Shown: positions 18,374 through 27,468, numbered from the stretch's first letter. The stretch is DNA of 64,000 bases from Planctomycetota bacterium (GCA_020638735.1 JACKHZ010000009.1:62001-126000); one strand, 5' to 3'. Notes: generated by a model from the letters alone, not told the origin. Numbers and translations are program-made.

Positions 18374-19707
18374 AGTTCCCCCCTCCGCAGCCACAGGCAG
18401 CGGTGCGCGATCGCGGCCGCCAGCCCTTCGTCGTGGGTCGCCACGACCAGCGCCAGCGCGCGGCTGCGCTGCATCGTCAGCAGGTTGTCGATCACCGCCA
18501 CCGCCGCGGCGCGATCGAGCGACGCGGTCGGTTCGTCGAGCAGCAGCGCGTCCGGCTGCACCGCCAGCGCCCGCAGCAGCGCGGCGCGCCGACGTTCGCC
18601 GCCGGACATCGTCGCGCCCGTGCGGGTCAACACGCCCGCCGGCAGGTGCACCGCCGACGCACCGGCGGCCGGATCGAAGAACGGCGCCTTGGCCTCGGCG
18701 ATCAACGCGCCGAGGCGGCGTCCCGGCGTCAGCGAGCCGTGCGCGTCCTGACAGACGAGCTGCACGGCAGTGCGCCGGGCCGGCGACTCGACCCGCCCTG
18801 CGTCCGGACGCCGGTGACCGGCGAGCACGCGCAGCAGCGTGGTCTTGCCCGCGCCCGACTCGCCGAGCAGCGCGACGATCTCGCCGCGGCGCAGCTCCAG
18901 GTCGACGCCGTCGAGCACCGCGCGGTCGCCGTAGCGAACCGTCACACCTGCGGCGTGCAGCAGCGGCACGGTGCCGACCTCGGCGCGCGACCGCTCCGGC
19001 CACGGCTGCGGCTCGGGCGCCGCCCGCACGAACGCGTCGCCCTGCAGCGCGTAGACGTCCGCGCCGAGGTCGCGCAGCAGGCGATGGTCGTGCGTCGCCA
19101 TCAGCACCGCGCTGCCCTGCGCGACCAGCTCCTGGAGCCGCTCGATCAGCTCCTGGTAGGAGCCGCCGTCGAGGCTCGCCGAGGGCTCGTCGGCGATGAC
19201 CAGCGCCGGCCGCCGCAGGAAGGCGATCGCCAGCAGCACCCGCTGCGCCTGCCCGCCGGAGATCTGGTGCGGGAAACGGCGGACGAGCGCCGGCGCATCG
19301 GCGACCCCGAGCCGCTCGAGCATGGCCACCACCGCCGCAGGCTCGGCGCCCACCGCGGCGACCATCTGGTCGCCGACGCGCACCAGCGGATCGAGCGCGG
19401 TGTGCGCGTCCTGCACGAGGAACGCCGTCTGGTGGTGCCGCAGCTCGCGCAGCGCGGCAGCCGGCAGCTGCTCCAGGGCGCGACCGAACAGCTGCGCGTG
19501 CCCCGCCGCGCGCCAGCCCGGCCGCCGCAGCAGACCGAGCAGCGCGAGCAGCATGCTGGTCTTGCCGCAACCGGAAGGGCCGAACAACGCCGCGACCTGC
19601 CCGGCGCGCAGCGTCAGCTCCGGCAACGCCACGGCGAAACCGGCGTCGTCGCGCAGCGTGTAGTCGGCGATCTGCAGCAGCTCGGGCAAGCCGCCATCGC
19701 ACGGCAT
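18358..19707 (-). CDS. ABC protein with two ATPase domains (Dpp/Opp-like), orphan
   Basis: 449 residues holding two complete nucleotide-binding domains. Domain 1 has GPSGCGKT, signature ISGGQAQR and Walker B LVIADEPSASLD with the H-loop in ATHDH. Domain 2 has GESGAGKT, MSGGERRR and LLLDEPTASLD with ATHDE. The arrangement resembles fused DppD-DppF/OppD-OppF ATPases of peptide importers. No permease or binding protein is visible in the window, so it may pair with a distant permease or act outside transport. It is the first gene of the run with the M16-like protein and the GTPase-kinase, and diverges from 19773. Both sites look intact. Confidence 0.88.
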   Translation of the reverse strand: MPCDGGLPELLQIADYTLRDDAGFAVALPELTLRAGQVAALFGPSGCGKTSMLLALLGLLRRPGWRAAGHAQLFGRALEQLPAAALRELRHHQTAFLVQDAHTALDPLVRVGDQMVAAVGAEPAAVVAMLERLGVADAPALVRRFPHQISGGQAQRVLLAIAFLRRPALVIADEPSASLDGGSYQELIERLQELVAQGSAVLMATHDHRLLRDLGADVYALQGDAFVRAAPEPQPWPERSRAEVGTVPLLHAAGVTVRYGDRAVLDGVDLELRRGEIVALLGESGAGKTTLLRVLAGHRRPDAGRVESPARRTAVQLVCQDAHGSLTPGRRLGALIAEAKAPFFDPAAGASAVHLPAGVLTRTGATMSGGERRRAALLRALAVQPDALLLDEPTASLDRAAAVAVIDNLLTMQRSRALALVVATHDEGLAAAIAHRCLWLRRGELCEQA

Positions 19708-19760
19708 CGGCCGCCCGACTGCAAGGGACCACCCGCTCGCCGCGACGGCACGGGTTTCGA

Positions 19761-19766
19761 TAAGCT
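19761..19766 (+). promoter_or_regulatory. -10 element TAAGCT placed for a leaderless transcript
   Basis: TAAGCT ends exactly 6 nt before the ATG at 19773, the spacing expected if transcription starts at the start codon. No ribosome site is visible in the 65-bp divergent gap and no good -35 was found. The same geometry occurs before gspG. Confidence 0.3.
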
Positions 19767-19772
19767 GCCGGC

Positions 19773-20876
19773 ATGATCCGCACCCTCGCCGCCTTCGCTG
19801 CCCTGCTCACGCTCCAGTTGCTGCCGGCGCAAGACACCCTGGACGCGCTGCAGCGAACCTTCCGCACCGAGATGCAGACCCTGTCGGCCGGGTCCCCGAG
19901 CATGGAGCGCGTGCAGGCGCTGATGACCGACCAGGCGAAGCGGCTGCGCGCCTTCGTCGCCGGGCCGGCGAAGGGCGACGACCGCTGGAACGGGCGGCTG
20001 ATGCTCGCCGACATCGAGCTCGGCCGCGGCGACCGGAACAGCGCGCAGCAGGCGCTCGAGAGCATCGACCCCGCCGAGGCCCCGGCGATGGTGCTGACCA
20101 GCGCCGCGGTGATGGCGCAGGGCATCGGCCTGACGGCGCTGCGCGACCGTCTGGTGCAGACCGCGGCGGGCAAGCCGGCCCCGTTCGAGGACCGCATGGC
20201 GATGGCCCACCTGCTGGCGACCGTGCTGCGCGAGGTGCCGCGCAGCGACGCGATCTACGACGCAGCGCTGCAGGACGCGGTCGACGACGAACAGCGCGCG
20301 CTGGTGCGCTGGCACCGCGCCGACGCGATGCGCGACCGCGAGGACCTGCCGGAGGACGCCGCCTTCACCGCGATGGAGCAGCTGGCCAAGGACCTGCCGA
20401 CGACCTACTGGGGCTCGGTGGCGAAGGACCGGCTGCGCGCTTCCCAGCTGACGATCGGCGACCCCGGCATCGACTTCACCGGCCGCACGCTCGACGGCCA
20501 GATCTGGACGTTGTCGAACCACCGCGGCAGCGCGGTGGTGCTGGCCTTCTGGAGCGCCGGCGACTTCGACGCCCCGAACCTGGTGGCGCTGCTCGCCGAG
20601 CAGCAGAAGCTGCACCCGGACCTGCTGGTCGTCGGCGTCTGCCTCGACCGCGACCTCGGCGGCATCCGCGACGCGGTCAAGAAGCTCGGCGTGCGCTTCC
20701 CGGTGCTCGGCGAGGGCAAGGGCACGCAGTGCGACGCGGCGCTGCGCTGGTTCGTCGAGGGACCGACCGTGCAGGTGCTCGACAAGGCCGGCCGGGTCGC
20801 CGCGCTCGGTCAACACGCCGGCACCGCGGACGGCCGCGCGGACCTCGTCGCCGCGATCGAACAGGCGCTGCGCTGA
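19773..20876 (+). CDS. exported protein with thioredoxin-like domain lacking CxxC
   Basis: 367 residues with a signal peptide (LAAFAALLTLQLLPAQ). Residues about 30-225 are helical and repeat-like. Residues about 227-367 match the AhpC/TlpA thioredoxin-like fold: IDFTGRTLDGQIWTLSNHRG, then VVLAFWSAGD, a strand-helix VVGVCLDRDL and GPTVQVLDKAGRVAALG. Where TlpA proteins have WCxPC this one has WSAGDFDAP, so both redox cysteines are missing and it cannot be a classical thiol oxidoreductase. It is convergent with 20880-22016, with 3 bp between the stops. The fold is likely; the function may be binding or structural. Confidence 0.7.
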   Translation: MIRTLAAFAALLTLQLLPAQDTLDALQRTFRTEMQTLSAGSPSMERVQALMTDQAKRLRAFVAGPAKGDDRWNGRLMLADIELGRGDRNSAQQALESIDPAEAPAMVLTSAAVMAQGIGLTALRDRLVQTAAGKPAPFEDRMAMAHLLATVLREVPRSDAIYDAALQDAVDDEQRALVRWHRADAMRDREDLPEDAAFTAMEQLAKDLPTTYWGSVAKDRLRASQLTIGDPGIDFTGRTLDGQIWTLSNHRGSAVVLAFWSAGDFDAPNLVALLAEQQKLHPDLLVVGVCLDRDLGGIRDAVKKLGVRFPVLGEGKGTQCDAALRWFVEGPTVQVLDKAGRVAALGQHAGTADGRADLVAAIEQALR

Positions 20877-20879
20877 ACG

Positions 20880-22016
20880 TCATCGCCGCCAGCGGCGGCG
20901 CAGCAGCAGCGCGCCGACCAGCAGCGCGCGAAGGCCTTCGCTGAGCAGCACCGCCATCGCCGGCGCCATCGGCAGCGCGTCGCGGCCGTCTTCGCGCAAC
21001 GCCGGCACCAGGAACAGCGCGCACCAGACGAACAGCACGAGGTCGGCGCCGACCCGGCCGCGCCGGCCGAAGCGCAGCCCGACCCGCGCCACGGCGACGC
21101 CCAGGCCGACCGCCGCCAACGCGGATGCCACCAGACGGGCGAACCCCGCGCCGACCAGCAGGCCCTGGTCGCGCGCCGCCGCGACGACGTGCTCGGCGGC
21201 GACCGCGGCCGTGCCGTTCATCACCACCACCGTCAGCAACGACGACGCCAGCACCAGCCCGAGCCACGGCAGCAGCCGCCGGTTGAGGGCGCGGACCGGC
21301 GCGCCGTCGAGCCCGCGACGCCGCAGGCTGCGCACCGCGCGCACCCCGAGCTGCGTCGACACCACCAGCAGCAGCACCACCGGCACCAGCAGGACCTCGC
21401 CGATCGACGGCAGCGCCGCGCAGGCGAACGCGGCGCAGAGGGCCGCGCAGCCCATCGTCGCCGTCACCAACAGCGCGCTGCGCCGCGGCCGCCGCGCGCG
21501 GTGGCGCGGCGCGACCGTCACCGCGCTCTCGAGCAGCACCGCCGACAACAGCGCGAACAGCAGCGCCGGCGCCTCCGGCCGCAGCACGTGACCGGTCGAG
21601 GCGATCGGCGGCAAGGCCGCGAACAGCGCGCACGCCAGCAGCGCCTGCAACCGTCCGCGGGCCAGCAGCACGGCCAGGTAGAGCACCAGCGACAGCGCGG
21701 TCACTGCGGCGACCTGCGCGATGCGCGCCCGCACCACGAGGTCGCGCTGCGCCGTCGCGTCGTCGGGCCACGTCTCGCCGGCGATCGCCGCGCGCAGGAA
21801 CTGGCGGGCGAGCAGCCCTTCGCGACGCTGCGGCGGTGGCGCGCCGTCGGCAGCTTCGGGCGACAACGCGCGTTCGACGCGGGCCAGCTCCGCGGGGCCG
21901 GGCGCGTCGCCGAGCGACAGCCCGACCAGAAGCGTCGGCAGCAGCAGCACGAGCGCGGAGCAGCAGAACGCCGCCACCGCGGCGCTGCCTCGACGGCGCC
22001 CCCTGGCCGGGATCAC
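20880..22016 (-). CDS. polytopic membrane protein, possibly glycosyltransferase-like
   Basis: 378 residues with about eight to ten hydrophobic segments and very little soluble sequence apart from one loop after the first segment (about 35-95). The stretch LLACALFAALPPIASTGHVLRPEAPALLFALL is reminiscent of GT39/PMT-type integral membrane glycosyltransferases, but the diagnostic acidic loop motif is not clear. The GTG start at 22016 is the first usable codon and sits next to a short tandem repeat shared with the end of ridA. I do not assign a function. Confidence 0.6.
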   Translation of the reverse strand: MIPARGRRRGSAAVAAFCCSALVLLLPTLLVGLSLGDAPGPAELARVERALSPEAADGAPPPQRREGLLARQFLRAAIAGETWPDDATAQRDLVVRARIAQVAAVTALSLVLYLAVLLARGRLQALLACALFAALPPIASTGHVLRPEAPALLFALLSAVLLESAVTVAPRHRARRPRRSALLVTATMGCAALCAAFACAALPSIGEVLLVPVVLLLVVSTQLGVRAVRSLRRRGLDGAPVRALNRRLLPWLGLVLASSLLTVVVMNGTAAVAAEHVVAAARDQGLLVGAGFARLVASALAAVGLGVAVARVGLRFGRRGRVGADLVLFVWCALFLVPALREDGRDALPMAPAMAVLLSEGLRALLVGALLLRRRWRR

Positions 22017-22028
22017 AGGGCGGCCCCG

Positions 22029-22069
22029 GTCACAGGGATGCCCGCGTCACAGGGATGCCCGCGTCACAG
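22029..22069. repeat. 17-bp tandem direct repeat
   Basis: GTCACAGGGATGCCCGC occurs twice back to back (22029-22045 and 22046-22062), followed by a partial third copy GTCACAG (22063-22069) and preceded by a diverged one at 22011-22020. The ridA stop lies in the partial copy and the GTG start of 20880-22016 lies in the diverged copy. Confidence 0.85.
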
Positions 22070-22444
22070 CGCGGCGATGCAGTCGATCTCGACGCGCGCG
22101 CCCTTCGGCAGCTGGCGCACGGCGACGGTCGCGCGGGCCGGCTTGTGCTCGCCGAACGCGCGCGCGTAGACCTCGTTGACCGAGGCGAAGTCGTCCATGT
22201 CGACGAGGAAGATCGTCGTGCGCACGACCGCGGCCAGGCTCGCACCGCCGGCCACCAGCACCGCGGCGAGGTTCTTCATCACCTGCTCGGCCTGCTGTGC
22301 AGCGGTCTCGCCGACCATCTGCATGGTCGCGGGATCGAGCGGGATCTGGCCGGAGCAGAACAGCAGGCCGTTGGCCTTGACGGCCTGGCTGTAGGGACCG
22401 ATCGCCGCGGGGGCGTCGGCGGTGGAGACGATGTCGAGCTTCAT
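22064..22444 (-). CDS. ridA: RidA-family enamine/imine deaminase
   Basis: 126-residue RidA/YjgF/UK114 protein, hydrolysing reactive 2-aminoacrylate-type enamines and imines made by PLP enzymes; usually a cytoplasmic trimer. Family hallmarks are IGPYSQAV near the N-terminus, CSGQIPLDP, the PARATVAV segment carrying the substrate-binding Arg, and LPKGARVEIDCIA at the C-terminus. The ATG overlaps the coaD stop as ATGA, so the two are translationally coupled. Length is normal. Confidence 0.93.
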   Translation of the reverse strand: MKLDIVSTADAPAAIGPYSQAVKANGLLFCSGQIPLDPATMQMVGETAAQQAEQVMKNLAAVLVAGGASLAAVVRTTIFLVDMDDFASVNEVYARAFGEHKPARATVAVRQLPKGARVEIDCIAAL

Positions 22445-22941
22445 GACTGGGAGTTGGAGAGGCGGTCGCGCAGACGGCGCTCGACCGTGGGGTGCAGGAA
22501 GCTACTGACATCGCCGCCGTTGCGCACCACCTCGCGGATCAGCGACGACGAAACGTAGCTGTATTGCGCGCTCGGCATCACGAACACCGTCTCGACCCCC
22601 GGCTCGAGGTGACGGTTGGTCAGCGCCATCTGGTACTCGGCCTCGAAGTCGGACACGGTGCGTACACCGCGCAGGATCGCGCCGATGGAGTGCGCCCGAC
22701 AGTAGTCCACGACGAGGCCGGTGAAGGTCACGACCGAGACCCGCGAATCGCCGGGCAGGGCGTCGTGCAACACCTCGCGCAGCATGGCCACGCGTTCTTC
22801 CGTGCTGAACGTCGGCCGCTTCTGGCTGTTGATCGCCACCGCGACCGTCAGGCGGTCGAACAGCGGCAACGCGCGCTCGACGAGGTCGAGGTGACCGCGC
22901 GTCACCGGGTCGAAGCTGCCGGGATAGAGGGCCGAGACCAT
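22441..22941 (-). CDS. coaD: phosphopantetheine adenylyltransferase
   Basis: 166 residues. CoaD transfers AMP from ATP to 4'-phosphopantetheine, the penultimate step of coenzyme A synthesis. YPGSFDPVTRGHLDL holds the nucleotidyltransferase TxGH motif (14-17, here TRGH). EYQMALTNRHL and the C-terminal YSYVSSSLIREV, the family ISSSxVKE region, complete the active site. It diverges from comEC across 44 bp and overlaps ridA by ATGA. A TACAGT hexamer lies 8 nt upstream of the ATG, which may be the -10 of a nearly leaderless transcript. Confidence 0.95.
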   Translation of the reverse strand: MVSALYPGSFDPVTRGHLDLVERALPLFDRLTVAVAINSQKRPTFSTEERVAMLREVLHDALPGDSRVSVVTFTGLVVDYCRAHSIGAILRGVRTVSDFEAEYQMALTNRHLEPGVETVFVMPSAQYSYVSSSLIREVVRNGGDVSSFLHPTVERRLRDRLSNSQS

Positions 22942-22985
22942 GGCGCGCGACTGTAACCGGCAGCGATTCCTGGGCACTGTGCCGT

Positions 22986-25154
22986 GTGCAAACGTGCTCG
23001 CTGCCCCCGCTCGGCGCCGCGGTCGCCGCCGCCGTGCCGGCGGCGCTGCTCGCCCCCCGCTGCCTGCCGCTGGCAGCGCTGTGGGCGGCCGGCGCGCTGC
23101 TGCTCGCCCTGTGGTCGGCGCGGCCGGTCTGCCGCGCCGGCCTCGCCGCCTTGCCGGCCCTGCTCGCGGCGGTGCCCCGGCCAACCGCGGCGCCGCCGAT
23201 CGCCACGCCCGGGCCGGTCGCCGTCGCCGGCATCGTCGCACGCGTCGTCAACGTGCCGTTGCTCGGCCACAGCCGGGTCACGCTGCAGCCGGAAGCCGCC
23301 GGCGTGCACTTGCTGTTCACGGCGCAGGTCGACCTGTGTCCCGGCGACCGCGTGCAGGTCCTGGCCCACCGCGCAGCACCGATCGCCCCCGGTCACGCGC
23401 CGGGCCTGCACGCGGTCACGGCGACGCTGCGCAGCCGTCCGGGGCCGTGGTCGCTGCCGCGCGCCGCCGCCGCGCTGCGCGCGGCGATGGAGCGCGCGCT
23501 GCTGCGGCTGGTCCCGGGCGAGCACGGCGCGATGCTGGCGACGCTGGTGCTCGGCCGCGGCACGCGGCCGTCGCCAGCGCTCGCCGCGGCGCACCGGGAC
23601 ACCGGACTGAGCCACCTGCTGGCGGTCAGCGGCGCGCACGCGGCGATGCTCGCGATGCTGCTCGGGTGGTCCAGTCGCGGTCGCCGGCTCGGCGCCAGCC
23701 GTCGCCGCGCGCTGACGGTGATGCTGCTGCTGTTCGCCTACGGCGGCGTCGCCGGCGGCGAACCGCCGGTGCTGCGCGCATTGCTGGCGTTCGCGCTGGC
23801 CGCGCTCGCGGCGCGCCGCGGGCGCCCGTTCGGCGCCGCGCCGGGGCTGCTGCTGCCGGCGCTGGTCACCTGCATCGTGCAGCCGGATGCCCTGCTCGGC
23901 CCGAGCTTCCTGCTCAGCTACGCGGCGGTGGTCGGTCTCGCGCTCGGGCTGCGGGGGCGGCCCGGCGAGGGGTTCTTCGGCTGGCTCGGCGACGCCCTGC
24001 GCGCCTCGGTGTGGGCGACCCTGTGCACCGCGCCGCTGACGTTGTGGTTCTTCGGCCAGCTGGCGCCGTGCACGATCCTGCTGACGCCGCTGTGCGCGCC
24101 GCTGGTCGCCGCGATGCTGCTGCTGGGGCTGATCGCCGGCGCGCTCGGCGCCTGCGCGACGCCGTTGGCGGTGCCGCTGGGACCGCTGCTCGAAGGGCTC
24201 GCCGCGGTCTACGCGGCGATCGTGCACGCCGCCGATGCCCTGCCGGGGACGCCGATCCACGCGCCATGCCGACCGCCGTGGTGGAGCGTCGCCCTGTTCG
24301 CGGCGAGCAGCGCAGCGCTGGTGCTCCATCGCCCGTCGCGCCGCCGCGCCGCGGTCGCCATCGCGCTCGGCTGTGCACCCTGGTTCCTGCCGCCGCCGCT
24401 CCGGCCCCATGCCGGCCTGCAGTTGTTCGCGGTCGGCCACGGACAGGCGGCGCTGCTGGTCACCGACCGCGGCGACCAGGTGGTCGTCGACTGCGGCAGC
24501 CTGCACGGCGCGACGCTCGCGGCCGCCGCGATCGACGGCGCACTCGACCGACGCCGCATCGACCTGTTGATCGTCACCCACGACGACCAGGACCATCACA
24601 ACGGGGTGCCGCCGCTGCTGGCGCGCGTGCCCGTCACCGCGGCGCTGCTGCCCGCCGCGATGCGCGACTCGGCGCTCGACCTCGCGCTGCGACGCCACGG
24701 CGCGGACGTGCAGTTCGCGGCCGCTGGCGCGGTGCTGCGTCCGCTGCCCGACCTGGAGTCGTTCGTCCCGGCGCTGCCGCCCGACGCCGCGGACAACGAC
24801 CGCAGCCTGTGGCTCAGCGGCCGGGTCGCCGGGACCCGCGTGCTGCTGACCGGCGACGCCGAGGCCACCGGCATCGCCGCCGCGCTGATCGCCGGCTTCG
24901 CCGGCCCCAGCGAGGTGCTCGTGCTGCCCCATCACGGCCGCCCGAACGACCTGGCCGCGCAGCTGCTCGCGGCGGTGCGCCCGTCCGCCTGCCTCGCATC
25001 GGCGGCGCGCGAGGACGGCGAGACGGCGCTCGGTCGACTGGCGCGCCGCAGCGGCGCCGACCTGTGGGTGACCGGCCTGCACGGCACGATCACGTTGCGC
25101 GGACCGCCGGCGACCATCACCGCAGCAGCGCCGCGTCAGCTCGCCGACCGGTGA
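22986..25154 (+). CDS. comEC: ComEC/Rec2 DNA-uptake channel
   Basis: 722 residues. The order is N-terminal membrane segments, an OB-like soluble region (about 65-155), the competence domain with HLLAVSGAHAAML and about eight further membrane segments (to about 480), then a metallo-beta-lactamase-like domain with THDDQDHHNG (from 531) and LTGDAE. ComEC translocates single-stranded DNA across the inner membrane in transformation. The GTG start lacks an obvious ribosome site. No ComEA or other competence genes are adjacent; the pseudopilin cluster is 6.4 kb away and its role in uptake is speculation. Convergent with 25156-26169. Confidence 0.9.
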   Translation: MQTCSLPPLGAAVAAAVPAALLAPRCLPLAALWAAGALLLALWSARPVCRAGLAALPALLAAVPRPTAAPPIATPGPVAVAGIVARVVNVPLLGHSRVTLQPEAAGVHLLFTAQVDLCPGDRVQVLAHRAAPIAPGHAPGLHAVTATLRSRPGPWSLPRAAAALRAAMERALLRLVPGEHGAMLATLVLGRGTRPSPALAAAHRDTGLSHLLAVSGAHAAMLAMLLGWSSRGRRLGASRRRALTVMLLLFAYGGVAGGEPPVLRALLAFALAALAARRGRPFGAAPGLLLPALVTCIVQPDALLGPSFLLSYAAVVGLALGLRGRPGEGFFGWLGDALRASVWATLCTAPLTLWFFGQLAPCTILLTPLCAPLVAAMLLLGLIAGALGACATPLAVPLGPLLEGLAAVYAAIVHAADALPGTPIHAPCRPPWWSVALFAASSAALVLHRPSRRRAAVAIALGCAPWFLPPPLRPHAGLQLFAVGHGQAALLVTDRGDQVVVDCGSLHGATLAAAAIDGALDRRRIDLLIVTHDDQDHHNGVPPLLARVPVTAALLPAAMRDSALDLALRRHGADVQFAAAGAVLRPLPDLESFVPALPPDAADNDRSLWLSGRVAGTRVLLTGDAEATGIAAALIAGFAGPSEVLVLPHHGRPNDLAAQLLAAVRPSACLASAAREDGETALGRLARRSGADLWVTGLHGTITLRGPPATITAAAPRQLADR

Positions 25155-25155
25155 C

Positions 25156-26169
25156 TCACCAGCCGGTGAAGAACGGTACCGGCGACCGACCGAGCCGGTA
25201 CTCGATCGCCGGATCGTGGTAGATGCAGCTGATGTCGTGCAGTGCTCGGCGGCTGCGCAGCGCCTTGACGTCGCGCGGCGGATCGCGCAGGTCGAGCAGC
25301 ACCAGGTCGAGCAGGCCGCGCCCCTGCTCGTCGGCGTAGCGACGCATCTCGAGCATCTGCGCCATCGCCGGCTCGCCGAGCCGGTAGAGGCCGTGGGTCG
25401 CCATCAGCGCGTCGCCGCGGATGCGATTGTCGCCGAGGTGCTCGACCAGCTGCCTCACCGCCCAGGCGTCCGCCTCCGGCAGGCGCTCGCGCGCCAGCAG
25501 ATAGGCGCACAGGAACCGCTGCTGCGCGTCACCGGTGGCCAGCGCCCGGGCGAGCGGCTGTCGCGCCGCGCGGGTGTGCTCGGCGAGGAAGTAGAGGCTG
25601 CCATCGGTGCTGTCGCCGGTGAGGAAGCGGGTGTCGACGTCGACCCGGCTCGAGAGGGCGTCGACCGAGACCTGCAGCAGGCCCGCGCTCGGCCGGGCGA
25701 GGTCGCGTCCGCAGCGGATGCGCAGCACCCCGGCGGCGGTGTAGCGCTGCTGCAGGTCCGACGAGCCGAGCGCCTGCTCGAGTTCGACGATCTCGCCCGG
25801 CGGCAGCGCGCACAGCTGCCGCACCGCCTCGGTGGCGTTCCAGCGCACGTCGTCGTCGCGCAGATCGACGACCCATCCGCCGATGCGCGGGTCCTCGCAG
25901 CGCGGCAGCTCCGGCGCCCGCCGCTCCGGCTCGTCGTCCGGCTCGTCGCGCAGCGCGGCGACCTCCGGCCGCAACAGCCCGTCGAGCGTCTGCTCGGGAC
26001 GTACCGCCCCCGGCGGGCTCGACTCCGCCGGCGCGCGCGCCGCTGCCAGCGCCACCGGCTCCCAGAACCACGGCGCCACCTTGGCGACCAGCTGCACGGC
26101 GAGCAACGCCGCCACGACCATGGCCACCAACGCGAACACCGCCCCCCGACGGTCCGCCCTGCCGTTCAT
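25156..26169 (-). CDS. membrane-anchored HEAT-like protein
   Basis: 337 residues with an N-terminal membrane anchor (about 9-30), an acidic Pro/Glu/Arg-rich linker (about 45-90) and an all-helical extracytoplasmic domain (from about 98) with HEAT/armadillo character (WNATEAVRQLCALPPGEIVELEQAL, ARALATGDAQQRFLCAYLLA). It begins 4 bp after the stop of the NHL-propeller gene, so the two are probably co-transcribed. No catalytic motif was seen. It likely serves as a scaffold; unknown otherwise. Confidence 0.65.
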   Translation of the reverse strand: MNGRADRRGAVFALVAMVVAALLAVQLVAKVAPWFWEPVALAAARAPAESSPPGAVRPEQTLDGLLRPEVAALRDEPDDEPERRAPELPRCEDPRIGGWVVDLRDDDVRWNATEAVRQLCALPPGEIVELEQALGSSDLQQRYTAAGVLRIRCGRDLARPSAGLLQVSVDALSSRVDVDTRFLTGDSTDGSLYFLAEHTRAARQPLARALATGDAQQRFLCAYLLARERLPEADAWAVRQLVEHLGDNRIRGDALMATHGLYRLGEPAMAQMLEMRRYADEQGRGLLDLVLLDLRDPPRDVKALRSRRALHDISCIYHDPAIEYRLGRSPVPFFTGW

Positions 26170-26173
26170 CGCA

Positions 26174-27220
26174 TCACTTCTCCTTGCGCACCTCCACGGC
26201 CGACTCCTTCACCACCTCGCTGGTCAACTTGCTGATGCGACCGCTGGCGTTCCAGTCCATCACGTAGACGCTGCCGGCGGCGTCGACGCACACCGAGTGC
26301 GGCGCCAGGAACTCGCCGTCGCGCCAACGGTCCTTCGGCACGCCGTTGACGGCGCGCAGCTTCTCGTCCGGGTTGTCACCGAAGTGCCCGACCACCTGAT
26401 CCTTCGCGTCGAGGAACGAGATGCGACCGACCAGGTCGGCGACCACCAACCCGCCCTCGGGCAGCGGCCAGACGTTGCAGGGCCGCCGCAGCCCCTGGTC
26501 CATCATGCGCACGAACCCACCGTCGAGCGTGAACCACTGCAGACGGTGGTTCTCACGGTCGCAGACCAGCAGCAGCGGCTCGGCGCCCCGCGCGTCCATC
26601 CACAGCCCGTGCGGCGTGCGGAACTTGCCCGGCTCGGCGCCGGGTCCGCCGATCGACTTCTGGTAGGTCCCGTCGGCGGCGAAGCAGTGCACCCACGACT
26701 TGCCGTAACCGTCGCCGACGAAGATGCGCCCGTCGGGCGCGACCGCCACCGCGGTCGGCTTGTACTCGTTCTCGTCGCCGTAGACGCCCGACGCCTCCGG
26801 CCAGCCGATGGTCATCAGCACCTCGCCGTCGATGGTCGTCTTGACCATCTCGTGGCGGCGCGTGTGCGCGAGGTAGAGCACCTCCTTGCCCCCTTCGACG
26901 CGCAGGCACATGCCGTGCAAGCCGCCGTGGAAGTTCTCGCCCCAGGTTCCGGAGACCTCGCCATCGGCGTCGAACACGACGACCGCGTGATCGGTGTCGG
27001 TGTTGGCGAGCAGCTTGCCGTCCTTGCGCACGACGATGCAGCCGTGCGTGTTGCCGAGGTCCTGCGGCTTGCCTTCCGCGTCGCGCAGGTGCACCGCGAA
27101 GCCCTTCTGCCACGTGTAACTGCGACCGCCGATCGCCACCGCCGCCGACGCCTGCTGCGCCCGCGCCAGCCCACCCGCAGCCAAGACCAACGTCGCCGAG
27201 ACCCACGGAAGGATGCGCAT
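26174..27220 (-). CDS. exported NHL-repeat beta-propeller protein
   Basis: 348 residues with a signal peptide (LPWVSATLVLAAGGLARAQ). The mature part repeats the NHL/six-bladed propeller pattern: AVAVAPDGRIFVGDGYGKSW, then GKFRTPHGLWMDARG, CDRENHRLQWFTLDGGF and HSVCVDAAGSVYVMDWNASGR. NHL propellers in this context can be binding proteins or lyase/sugar-binding relatives (peptidyl-alpha-hydroxyglycine lyase-like, SMP-30-like); no specific active site is evident. It forms a pair with the HEAT-like membrane protein downstream. The ATG at 27220 was chosen because the signal peptide begins there. Confidence 0.8.
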   Translation of the reverse strand: MRILPWVSATLVLAAGGLARAQQASAAVAIGGRSYTWQKGFAVHLRDAEGKPQDLGNTHGCIVVRKDGKLLANTDTDHAVVVFDADGEVSGTWGENFHGGLHGMCLRVEGGKEVLYLAHTRRHEMVKTTIDGEVLMTIGWPEASGVYGDENEYKPTAVAVAPDGRIFVGDGYGKSWVHCFAADGTYQKSIGGPGAEPGKFRTPHGLWMDARGAEPLLLVCDRENHRLQWFTLDGGFVRMMDQGLRRPCNVWPLPEGGLVVADLVGRISFLDAKDQVVGHFGDNPDEKLRAVNGVPKDRWRDGEFLAPHSVCVDAAGSVYVMDWNASGRISKLTSEVVKESAVEVRKEK

Positions 27221-27468
27221 GGCGGGTAGTGTGCGGCGCCCGGTCCTGCATTGGTAGCGCCGGGTATGGCCGGACACGCGGAGCGGGCTCTCTGCGTGGT
27301 TGCGCGGCGGGCGCGGCCCCGACGCCTGCGCACATCGGCCCGGCGCCGCGTGGCCGGCACACGGGAACCGGTGATACCAATGTGGTGCACCTGCGGCTCG
27401 GCGAAGGCCCGGGCGAGCGGCGATGCTTCCGTCGGCGCCCGCCGCCCCGCGCGCGCCCCTCCAAGAGC

